NCBI GenBank assembly: GCA_013397865.1
Contig: VZTI01001048.1
Location: 1,717,923-1,781,922, forward strand
DNA length: 64,000 nt
Direction: 5' to 3'
Source: Struthidea cinerea
Lineage: Eukaryota > Chordata > Aves > Passeriformes > Corcoracidae
The position numbers and the translations under genes are program-made. Below, in pieces: positions 1-10,335 of this stretch. Positions within the stretch are counted from its first letter, which is position 1. Each line of letters begins with the position of its first letter. The notes beneath the pieces were generated by a model that was not told the origin of the DNA, made no database searches, and worked only from the letters and a program-made list of their open reading frames with translations.

Positions 1-2440
1 CCTGCAGAACACTGTTGTGACTCAAGAACATATTTCATTGCTATCTGTATTAAACACAGGGCTCAACAGGTTCTTAGAAATGGAGGATGGAAATACTGTA
101 CCTCTATAAACAGACAGAAATGTGTTGACTCTTCAACTGTGCAATGCTTAAGCACTGCACATTTCAACACCATTTCTCCAGTTGTTACCCTACCTGGAAT
201 TCTTGCTGAGGGAAATTACTTGGAAACATCTGAAACGTTGTTGCTAGGAAACTATTGAAATATTATTTCAATAACATTTGGCTTCCTGAACTTTATAATG
301 TAGTTTATGCTCAGGAATATTTTGGATACGTTGGTGGTCTGCTTGGTGTCATGCCAGTCATTGAACACCTTCCCTTCCTACCTGTGAGGGGCCATTGAAC
401 AGGGTGCTGGTGGCCTGCCATAGGATGGGGAAGGCTAAAGGAATAGCTAGAGGTGACAAGAAGAATAACATTTGCCAGAATTTATTTCTGGAAGGATGGA
501 GCACATCTGAAAGGAGAAATAATTTCAGAGAAACAAAGGTAGATCCAAGAATGCCACCCTCTGTTATGCAGAGCTGCCTGGTTTGCGTGCTTTAGGAAAG
601 CTCTTTGAGGAGATGTAGAAGTGCTGCTCGGGTGAAGTCCTGCAGTCAGCTGTGGCTTTTTCTGCAGTGTCTGCAACTCTCCAGCCTGGACACTGGCTGA
701 CGGTCACAGCGTGGCTCAGGCAGTTGGAATATCTGTGTGCTGTCTATAAAACAGTTGGGTGTTATGTTTTCTGCTCACACTTTCCTTCATTCCCCACAAC
801 TCCAAATTTTATTTTAGACTTACAAATAAGGAAAACTGTAGACTTTCTATGAAGAGCCATGTCATACTTGCAAAGAGTCCATACATTGTTGCAGTGAGGT
901 AGGAAGAGAAACTTTTCTAATTCATGAGTAGTGAAAGCTTTCTTTACTTCTGGGATAAATATTCCAACCCGTTAGGTATACTTTATATGTAACATTTGCA
1001 TCTTGCTGAGTGATTAGTTTAAACAGCTATTTTTATCCTGCATTTCAGCCCACAACTCTCTAATGTTAATTAGTATTAGGAAGGAAGTATGTTTTCTTCA
1101 CATGCCATAGCAAATGTGCTTTATATAATGATTACAGAACTTGTTTGATCTTTTGTTTTTACTGAACGCAGTCTACAGCACTGACGGCAAACTGTTTGGT
1201 TTTAGTTTTCTTGTGCCTTGGGCTGTTTTTCACTGTGTGAAATTGCTGAACTTTTTTTTTTAAGTGTTTTTTTCACAATCATTGAAACTGTTGGAGTAAG
1301 ATAGAATTTCATTGTAGAGGTTCTTTAAATTGCTGTCTTTCAGTGAACAGTTCAAATAACTCCTGCCTCTCCCTGTTTTGGGCAAGTTTGAGGGGCACGG
1401 TTAAAACTGATAATGTAAGAAGTTTGGGCAGAGGTATTCAAGGTCACAAGCTGTTCAGGTATTGCACAGGCGATAAAAGGAGGGTGTTGGGGGTGGGGAA
1501 GCCAGTATACACTAACCTTAGCGAATAGGCATTGCCCAGTATTTAGAAATCAGTTATGTAATACATCCACAAATTGGGCAAGTAGGGGATCTTCGACTGT
1601 TGTTCCCATTCTGCATTCATGATTGTAAATAATACAGGGACAATTTCAGCTGATACATATACACACAGAAATAAAGACATAATTGTAGAACTCTTAAAAG
1701 GTTTTTTTTCTTGCACTATTACAAGCAGAGGGGACCTGCTGATTCAAGCCCTCTAGCTCTAGGAAGGAGAAGAGTATGAACTTGAATACAAATTTTTTAC
1801 TTCCTTCCTTTGGTACTTTGAAACTTCAGATCTAACATTTTGCCTGAATATTAAATGTCTATAGTATTTAAAAAGGGTTTCCTCCCAAAATTTCCTAGAA
1901 CTACATAAAAGCACATGGAAGAAACTACTTGTTATTCTAGACCTGTATCACAAAAATCAACTTGATGTTTCTCTCAATTAATTTAGAATAAACCAAGTAT
2001 ATTATTACGGTTGCTTTTTAGTTGTGAACCTGTGACTATGAATTCTGTTTTTCTTAGAACCAAGGAAATTGGCATAGTTCTTTGTAAACAGTTACATCCC
2101 AGGATCAAACTACTGATCTAGCATGTCAGTGTGGAGAAATTAGGGGATTAAGAGCCCATGAGGCTTTTAGGGACTGGACTTGAACTACTCTACAACTTGC
2201 AATGCAGCTCTACATTGATGGACTGAACTGATTTCTACAAAACTGCACATGTATTTTGCATTTCACTGGCTATGGATGCCAATTCTAGTTGGCAATTACC
2301 AGATCTGTGGTGCATTTTCATTAATTAAATGTACCTCCAGCATTCCTACCTGAAACACTGAGGCTTCATTACTACTGTATAGCCTCCATAACTGTAGGTG
2401 TTCAGTGCTGAGATTTCTAAAAGAAAATGAAATAATTGTT
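1..2440. other. AT-rich non-coding sequence
   Basis: I see no gene here. All reading frames are short and interrupted, without recognisable domains or convincing splice-site pairs. Base composition is AT-rich with ordinary short A and T runs. I recognise no interspersed repeat. It reads as intergenic or intronic vertebrate DNA. Confidence 0.75.
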
Positions 2441-2527
2441 TAGGGTGTAGAAGAAGGAAGAAGACCCACAAAACAACCAAGGGAAAAGAAGGGCAAGAGG
2501 CAAAGAGCAGAAAGAGGAAAGGAGGAA
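2441..2527 (+). repeat. Polypurine-biased tract
   Basis: About 85 bases are strongly biased to A and G on the plus strand, broken by a short A/C-rich patch. It is low-complexity sequence directly upstream of a GC-richer segment. Long purine tracts can exclude nucleosomes, but nothing here shows a function. Confidence 0.5.
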
Positions 2528-2889
2528 TTCATCCCTGTGAGGAGTGCGTGTCCTACCCCTGCCCTGACAGGTGCTCAGTCAAGGTTTGCTGTTTCTGGGA
2601 TCAGATCTGTTCTTTCAGAAGATTTCAGAAAGCTCAGTCTGCCTCAGTGTTGTGGTCTGGGGGTCAGTGCTATGTTTACATTCCTGGCAAGAGGGATAAG
2701 TTGCAATATGGATCGAATGCCCCACAGTGCCGAACCCCTTTCCCAGGCCCCTTCCCTCGCAGCCATTCCTGTCCTTCTGCTGCCTTTAAGGCACGAGTTC
2801 CCGTGGCTGATGCTTTAATGGAGGTGAGCTCTGTCGTTGTGCCACGGCCCCCAGGTTTTGTTTCAACTGTTTTCCTTTGGCTGTGTGTG

Positions 2890-3015
2890 AAAGGGAGATG
2901 TCTGGGGAGAAGGCAAAGGAGCCGCCTGCCCGGCAGAAGGGGAGCGCTGGGCGCGGGTGAGTGACAGCCGGCGGGAAGCGCTGAACCAAGGCCCTCGCAG
3001 CGGCTGAGCCGGAGT
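2890..3015. promoter_or_regulatory. Isolated small CpG-rich patch
   Basis: About 125 bases rich in G, C and CpG stand alone in AT-rich surroundings. The patch includes GCGC, CCGG and CCGGCGGG stretches. It also holds a good plus-strand splice-donor consensus, G|GTGAGT, at about 2956-2962. In birds such orphan CpG patches often mark promoters of long non-coding RNAs or distal enhancers; that role is inferred. Overlapping ORFs of 90-138 codons look like by-products of the base composition. Confidence 0.4.
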
Positions 3016-6000
3016 CATCAATAATGCAGAATGAATTCTTGCTTCCCTCGGAGCTGAGAAAATAATACCCAGCTGGAATTGAGCGAGTGGTAGGGGACAC
3101 AGCACCCTTGAGACGGCAGGGCTGGAACTCCTCAAGGGGAGAGCTTTGGAGAATTGAGTTTCTCCCTGCGTATGCTTGATTTCTTCTCCTGCCCACTAGA
3201 AAATTGAGAAGTCAATTGGCCTTTTATTGTTGGGGTTGAAATGACTTTTCTCTCTTTTTTTTTTCTTTTCAATTAATTTTTTATTGAATTTTGAGAAAGG
3301 TAGATTTACAACTGCCACTGCAAAGGTGGGGAGAGAGAAATAAATATAAAATATTCAGGCTGGGCAGTGGGGAGGCTGGGCTGGAGCCTGTGCCCCCCCT
3401 CGAGACAAAGCCCCTTTCCAGGCCTCCGGAGCAGCCGGAGGTGACTGGTGGGAAGTCACTGGTACGTGCTGCACCTCATGGGGGCTGTGGGGGTGTTTGG
3501 GTGCTTTTTCTATCTGAGGGTGAAGGTTCAGGCTAATGGAAGAAGTGGGTGTTGCTACAGGTTTGATTCTTTTCAGTCCCTTGCCTTGTCCACAACCATT
3601 TTAACTGGAGATCGTGCAAAAGCAAAGAGCACTGCTGACACTCATATGCAGCAGTTTCTATGTGAATAATGATTTGTGAAGGTACCAGCCGTTGCTCCAG
3701 CCCTCATGTGAACAAAAATAGTTGCAGGAATAATTGCGGTGAAATCAAATAAAATAGTGACACTGAGGATCCAATTTGTTTGTAAACTCAAACATTTATG
3801 AAAGTCAATTTACAGTGGGTGTCTGTAACAATTGGCATCAATGCCCAGTAACAATTAACTGTAGCTGTTTTCTACAGCAGGAAAATCTTAGAGTAGTGGT
3901 CAGAAAAAAGAAACTTGGGTCACCTTGCATGGAATGCATTGAATCTAGTGATAAGCATTTCATCTGATTTTAATAAATGTAATCCTGGCTGTTATGACCT
4001 GTGCCATCTGTAACATTATGCAATGTATCTGTTACGTACAGGAGATGTGACATTGTGTGAGGAAGTGGCAGTGATGGGACAGCATCTGATAGCTCAGCTC
4101 TGCAGTGTGGTGGCAGCATTCTTCTGTAACAGTAAGGCCTTTATTTATTTTTAAGATATAAATCAATTTGCTTTGGCCTCAAACCCCTTATGTCATAGGT
4201 TATGATACCGTGCTTTAATTTTCAATTTATTCTGTTTTTGAAATGGCCACAAGTGAGACAATAACATTGTCTAGCTAAAGACTTTAGATTATAAAAAGTT
4301 CCAGATATTTCTGAGATGATCTGATACAACGATTTGCCATGGATGAAAGTCCGGCTTCCACTTTAACAGACTGGAATTGGAAAATATTTCTTACTTTTCA
4401 CATATTCTACATCAAAGCAAAAATGACTCTGATTATTTACCAAAAATTGGAGGCATGTGTCAGGTTACAGTCTCCTAAAAGACTAATATTCAATAAAAAA
4501 AGAAATTGGATTCATCTTAGATTAGATGGTAGATTCTATTTGTTTGAGCTGTCATTCTGCCCTGTTTTGGCAAGTTGTGATTAGAAAATGATTATTCCAT
4601 CCTTAAAGTTTAGCTGCATACCTGAAACAGTGTGGGCAGATTAGCAAGAACTGCTGGTTCATGTTGCTATAAATCTCCTGTGCACTCAAGGACGTTTTGC
4701 CAGCGTACATCCCTTCTGTTTCCTGCATTACATTTGGAAGCTGGGCAGAAAGGGGAGGCTGAAGATTCCATGGCCTCCAGCATTTTGTTTATGAGAGCAT
4801 CCTTCTAGCAGTTAGTGTCTATGTGGGGTAAAAGCAGATTTCTCCCTTGAGACAAGAATCCAGCAACTTTGCCAAATGCACAATCTCTCAAACATTCTGC
4901 TGCTTCTGAGCCCAGGGGACACCTTTCTCGTCCAGGGAGGGAAGAGGCGATGGCAGTGAACCCTGAACCTCAGCCTGGGCCCAAGGCTGTCCCTCCCCTG
5001 CAGTGCCAGCACAGCAATGCTGTCCCCTCCATGGCTGCCAGTGCCCATACACCCCTGTCTCTTCATTGCAGGATGTTCTCATGTGTGAAATGAACTGATA
5101 CAAAATGTAGGTTATGCCACTAAAAACTCAGAGAACAGTCTTATTTTCACTGCACTGAATGTGAGTTGAAAGAATTCCAAATGTAGAGTAAAACGCTGAC
5201 GTTCCCTTTTAGGCAAACCTTTTCTTATTTGATTTTTTTTCCTCATTTTAAATTGAGCTTGAGTTGGGGTTTTGTACTCCCTGCTAAAAACCTTTGGAGC
5301 CGTGTAAAACTGTGATCTCTTAACATAGTTTTGAATGGCCTTGCTCAAACACAGTTCATTAGAAAATACTTCCTACCTGCTTTTCTGCCCTCCTGCCTTT
5401 AGGGGAAGCTCACAGTTCCTGCAGCCTTCAATGGGTGGGGTTGGCTGAGCTCCTGTTTAGGAGCTGCTTGCTGGTAATTCAGAAGAAAGGCTTTCACGAG
5501 CCCTCCTGAAAAAATTCGGTATTTTCTGACAGTGTTTTGCTCTTCATAGACACTACCACAGGAAACCTTTCACTTGCTGAATTAACTAATCACCGGTCTT
5601 TAGGTGACTCCCCCACAGAAGGCAGGTTTGTTTATTGTGGTGACTCAGAAGTACTTTAAATATCATATGACGTTCCCCACATGAGATGGGTCCTACATCA
5701 GCATAATTCTGTATGTTTTGCTGAGGTTTGCTTGAAGGTTAAGATTTGAGACATGGATCCATCCACTGTGTAAGAAGGCAGGTTGGCTGTTGGAGTTTCT
5801 CAGGGCATGGTTTTTCTGGGCCTATAGCAAGCCCTCACTGGTGTTTGACAGGCAGATAGTCTCATGTTTTCTGGACAACAGCTTTGTAAGGCATTCAGAT
5901 ATTTTTAAAGTGTGCTAACCAGGATGTTCAGAAAATGTAGTGAAAATTAATGTCTGCTCAAGAAATATTAAGACTACTTTTGGATGTTTGATGAAGCTTC

Positions 6001-7304
6001 AGTCTTGCTGCTTTTATTATTGCTTGGATCAGAATTGTTCAGAAGGCAAATGGCAAGAGCTGCAAATAATATGGCAGTGTGTGCTGCCACATTTCTAAGA
6101 ATGGTGCTTGCATAGTAATAACAATATCGGGACTCAGACACGCACCACTGAGGTCAGTGGGCTTCTAGAGAAATCTGCCTCATTTCATAACAAAGTGGGG
6201 TTTTTTTTGCCATTTCTTTCCAAAACAGGGCTTTGTCATGTCGTTCCAGGAGCTCTATGGCTTGGGGAGGGTGTGCTGGCTTTTCTGCACAGGTCTGTTT
6301 TCTCCCTCTCTAGGTGGCATGTCTCTGCTCTCTATTATAGTTTGGGGGAGCAATAGCAATGGTCTGCCCTCTCTCCCTTTGTTACTCAGCTATGGATTAG
6401 AGCTCCTCAGCCCTATGGAGATGGTGTGAACATGCACAGCCGGAGCGGTGCTGATAAACCTTCCTTCCAGTGCAAAGGCAAGGCAGTGCCCTCACTACCA
6501 TCTTGTGTTTTGGTTCAAGCACAACAGAGTGTCACAGAGCGTTGCTCTGCCCCTGTGCACTCCGTGGAGAATTTGTACATTCTTCTTCTGTGGCCACTTC
6601 CCCTAACCTAAAATACAAACTTCTTTAGATGGAGAAATAAATTCGTGTTTTGATCTTTTGTATATGGAAAAAAGACATATCAACCTCAACCATTAAATGT
6701 TCATGCACTGAAAGAGATTTCAATTTAAATAGAATGAAGCCCCTGAGGAATTCATTGCACAATATTGTGTTCTTTTGTTCACTCTGTTAAAGATGGAACC
6801 TTGTGTTATAACTCCTTTCCTTCTGAGCAGACTTTAACTGTACATGAAATACTGTATCTGAGGTGCAGAATTTATCTTAGTCTATCAGCTGTGTTGCTGT
6901 GTACTTGCTGCTGCTATATAACCCACTTGTGAAGCTGGGATGATGTGTTACCATGATTTGTAAGGAGGATACAAGTATTTGTGTAGATTTCCCCCATTCA
7001 GCCTGGAAGTTGTACTATTATAGGTCCTCTGTTCAATAGAACAAACAAACAATACATATATGTAATAAAAAGAAAATAAATTTTACTGAAGTCCTCTATT
7101 TATGCCTTTTCACCCCTTGACCAGCTCTGAAAAAATGACTATATAGCACTGATATGTGGCATTATTCAAATTTTATTGGGGGGGTATTTACTTTTATTTC
7201 AAAAGTTAAGTATTAAAGATAAGGAAACAAAGGAAAAATAACCCCTCTGCTGGACTGATGGGGAATTTATGGCTATGGAAATGAAAAGATCAGCTAAACT
7301 TTAC
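3016..7304. other. Non-coding sequence, nothing recognised
   Basis: Roughly 4.3 kb of mostly AT-rich DNA has only short, chance-length open frames. A GC-richer pocket at about 4900-5050 has no dense CpG. I found no RNA gene, no intact repeat and no convincing exon. Confidence 0.7.
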
Positions 7305-7442
7305 AATGACAGAGAGCTCAGCTGGTTAAAGCATGGTGTTAATAATGCCAAGGTCATGGGTTTGATCCCCATATGGGCCATTCACTTAAGGGTTGGTCTT
7401 GATCCCTCTGGGTCTCTTCCAACTCAGACTATTCTGTGATGT
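7305..7442 (+). mobile_element. tRNA-Ile-derived SINE with CR1-like tail (TguSINE1 type)
   Basis: Positions 7307-7380 align without gaps to a 74-nt tRNA-Ile. The A-box-like GAGCTCAGCTGG is at 7314-7325, the anticodon-position AAT at 7341-7343, the B-box GGTTTGATCC at 7359-7368, and the 3' end is GGGCCA. The acceptor-stem 5' half does not match, so this is not a working tRNA. The next 60 bases run into TCTTCCAACTCAGACTATTC and TGTGAT, resembling the 3' end of CR1 LINEs, which would have supplied the retrotransposition machinery. This tRNA-Ile plus CR1-tail design is that of TguSINE1 of songbirds (known family). Several CG positions of the tRNA have become CA or TG, as expected of an old methylated insertion. 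Confidence 0.88.
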
Positions 7443-9299
7443 TATTTAACAAGCAGGACAGCCTTAAAATTTTCATATTGCTACACAATATCTGCAGCTA
7501 TGCATACATAAAAGCAGAAATCAGAGTTATAGTGGCTTGTTTAAAAAGCCAATTGGATATCAGAAGGTAATATTTAAAACTGGGGTCTCAGTTAAGACTG
7601 TGTTTTTGGTGTTTTACTTTGTGGAATGCAATAGTTGTACATTGGGGTGAGGCCTGAGAAACAAGGTGGGGAAGCTGGCTTCCCAGTGAACAATCTCTCT
7701 AAAACCTACACATTTATTTGTGTAATGTGTTCCTCTTGCCAAAGGACTAAGTTTAGGCGCCTATGGGATTAGCTTCATTTTTAAATTACTGAAATTTTCT
7801 TCGCAATGACAGAAAGAAGTTGTCTTTGGGTTGAGATGACCAATACTTGGGTCTAAAGCTTATGTGCAAATCTACTTTGGCAGTAGTTGCTAGCATGCTG
7901 GCTTTTGGTGTCTGTGCCAACTCACAAGAGGCAAAAGGACAATTTTTGTATCGTATGCAGCCTTTGTAAGTTCCTTATATTGGGACAAAGTAAAGGAGGG
8001 ACAATGCTTCCCTGCTGGAAGAGGCAGTGCCTCAGTGGCTGCAACTACTGACACTTCTAGGAGAGATCCAGATTCAAATCCTTGCTCTGGGTAACTCAGA
8101 GCAATGGTTGGATGTGGGTTTCACAAATTGAGCTGAGTGATGTAACCAGCAGTAATGGAGCCTCTGTCTCTCTACAGAATATTTCCTCTGGACTGATCTT
8201 TGATAAAGTTTAATCAAAACCAAAAACTATTCTGAACAACACCCATTAATAAGATAAAACATTTTTGAATAATGTTGGTTCAGTATTTTACAAGCAACAG
8301 TAACCAATTTATAAAATGCTTTGGGATCCTCCTCCAGGCAATCTGAACAAATCTATTCTGCTAGGACTGCAGCTGAAGAAGATCTGATCTCCGCCATCAG
8401 GCTTGATGCTCTTCTGCGTGTCTGGGCAAGAGCAGGGGATTCAAGGAGTTCTTGTGAGGAAGGGATGGTGTGAAAAATGAGGAATAAGGTCAGGGCTTGG
8501 CTTTTGTTACCACCTGCACTATATGTAATGAGAAGTCAAACAAAACGCTGCTGTCTTCACACAGCAGGAACCAGGGCAGGGGCTCTTGCCGTGACGTTGC
8601 TTTATCTACCTGTATAGCAGGGCTCACAGCCCTGTCACAGGACAAATTACGTGTTTTCCACGAAAGCAAAGAGGAGCTGTACTTTCAGAAGCACCGGCTT
8701 TTGGTGGCTGATGGAGTTGTGGCCACTCTGCGGCCCAGCCTCCCCCCGCCCTTGGTGTCACATCCCTGACACGGGTTCAGCGTCCCTTCCTAGGAGTGAC
8801 TGTTTGCAGAGCACACCGAGTTCACGTCTCCTTGTAGTGCACGCTTCAAATGTACAGTTAATATCCAGCAGATACGTGGGAAGGCAAGCAAGCTACCTTT
8901 CATCTAATGTTTGTAACACAGAAAACCTTCAATATTGAGAACAGATAGACTGGAAGGTAGGTTCACATCTCTCAGCAAGAGAGCTGTAACTTAAATCTAA
9001 CACACCTGATCAAGGCTTTCTCTCTGCCTTGTAGGTATTTTAATACAAATGTGTCTTTCATTTGACTGATTGAAGGTCTCCAACCTGCAATAAATGAAAC
9101 ATCTGATCCCCTTGAATCCAAATCACTTTTTCTTTGATTTTCTTTTACTTCTATTTCTTCTTTCTTTGTTCTATGGCTAGAGTCGAATTTCCCTTTAGAA
9201 ATTGAAAGAATGTGTGTGGGTTTTTCTGCTCCTCTTACAGTGAGCCTGTGCAAAGGTCGAGTGGCTAGTTGACTAGCATATTAAGACAGAATTCATTTC
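7443..9299. other. Non-coding sequence
   Basis: No coding exon is recognised. The stretch includes a possible MIR remnant (listed separately) and a modestly GC-richer pocket around 8570-8800 without a proper CpG cluster. Open frames of 90-95 codons there overlap each other and resemble no protein family. Confidence 0.65.
8066..8112 (+). mobile_element. Possible relic of a tRNA-derived MIR SINE
   Basis: GATTCAAATCCTTGCTCTG resembles the B-box and following segment of the ancient amniote SINE MIR. The match is short and the flanks do not extend it clearly, so chance similarity is possible. Confidence 0.25.
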
Positions 9300-9480
9300 A
9301 CAGACAGTCTGTAGTGATGTGCTTTACATATCATTATCACGCTGAATTGAGGGAAACTGATTATACAAATTAGTTACTGTACATTATTCTCCAAAGCCTT
9401 TTATTTGCATAACCAATAGATTTTATGCAAAGAATATCCTGAAAAATCATACATGATCATGTATAGTTGAAAGAAAGTTG
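9300..9480. promoter_or_regulatory. Candidate enhancer-like block with octamer sites
   Basis: A perfect octamer motif ATTTGCAT lies at 9403-9410 and a CCAAT at 9413-9417. An inverted octamer-like ATGCAAAG is at 9425-9432, followed by a perfect 16-bp palindrome at 9449-9464. Clustered POU-type sites in unique AT-rich DNA are typical of conserved non-coding elements near developmental genes. Conservation cannot be judged from one sequence, so the regulatory call is inferred. Confidence 0.35.
9449..9464. repeat. Perfect 16-bp palindrome
   Basis: ATACATGATCATGTAT reads identically on both strands. It could bind a dimeric factor or be incidental. Its place just after paired octamer-like motifs makes it more notable. 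Confidence 0.9.
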
Positions 9481-9825
9481 TTATTATCTAGGTAGGAAAA
9501 CAAGTAGACGTTATTCACAATTTAAGTTTAAATTATTGTGTATCATAATATTGAGTGTATCAATTAGCTTATGCCAGATGTAGTCTTTAAAATATAATTC
9601 CTGTAAACACAATTGTGCCTGCAATCCAGAGTGCTGGGAGCCGCTGATTCCAATGTTCTCTATAATTATGTCTTTGTATGAATCAATCAGTTTAAATATA
9701 GAGCGACAGTCTGTTAAAGCCATGACCTCTGTTGGGTTTATTTTTTACTTGGGTAGTCATGTCTCTTTCCAGATGTCAGTGACATAATTTGTAGGCTCAG
9801 CATTTCTTGTGCAGAGATTTTTTTT

Positions 9826-9855
9826 GGGGAGGGGCGGGAGGGAGGAGGGGAGGAG
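9826..9855 (+). other. Strong G-quadruplex motif
   Basis: Four G runs of 4, 4, 3 and 3 bases are separated by single bases (9826-9842). More G runs follow to 9853, and a T-run precedes. One-base loops favour a very stable parallel quadruplex (known biophysics). It is an isolated G-rich island in AT-rich DNA about 340 bases left of a CpG patch. Confidence 0.85.
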
Positions 9856-10185
9856 AACCTTCAGAAGGAGATGGGAGTTGGAAATATTAAGCTGTAGAAT
9901 CATTGAAAGTGTTGCTTTTAATCTATAACTATAACCATGTTTGTGGTGAAGTGTTAACCCTCCTACACATGAACACACTTAGTCTTTGCATGGATATTGC
10001 GCTGGGTATTAAAATGTATGTCAGGCTGGAGAACAAAGAACACGTGACATTATGGACTGAATTCATAGTTACAATAAAAGCAGCAATGAAAATTCAATAA
10101 GGGGACTGGAACCAACAGTGTCTTTGTAGTTTTTATCTCTGCTAGAGTTTCCAGAGGAGCTGTTAGTGATTAGGGGCCTCATCCT

Positions 10186-10335
10186 GTGCGTGTTAGCGAG
10201 CTGTGCTCGCTGCCCCACACGCGGCACCGGGCGCTGAGAGCTCCCGCGGGCGGATGCTGCGCTGGGAGTGCGTGGCACCGCGCTCCCCACGGCCCGTGGC
10301 TGCCGCTGGCTCGGGGGGCTTGGCAGGATGGCACC
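10186..10335. promoter_or_regulatory. Isolated small CpG-rich patch
   Basis: About 150 bases are dense in CpG (GCGAGC, ACGCGGC, CCGCGGGCGG and similar) with AT-rich DNA on both sides. It is too short for a formal CpG island but very distinct from its neighbours. Overlapping frames on both strands (86 and 90 codons) follow from the GC content. It may be an orphan CpG island acting as a non-coding RNA promoter or a distal enhancer of a developmental gene. Confidence 0.45.

Noticed and set aside
7307..7380. Functional tRNA-Ile gene
   Set aside because: The 5' acceptor half does not match, several conserved positions are changed, and a CR1-like tail follows directly. It is a SINE head.
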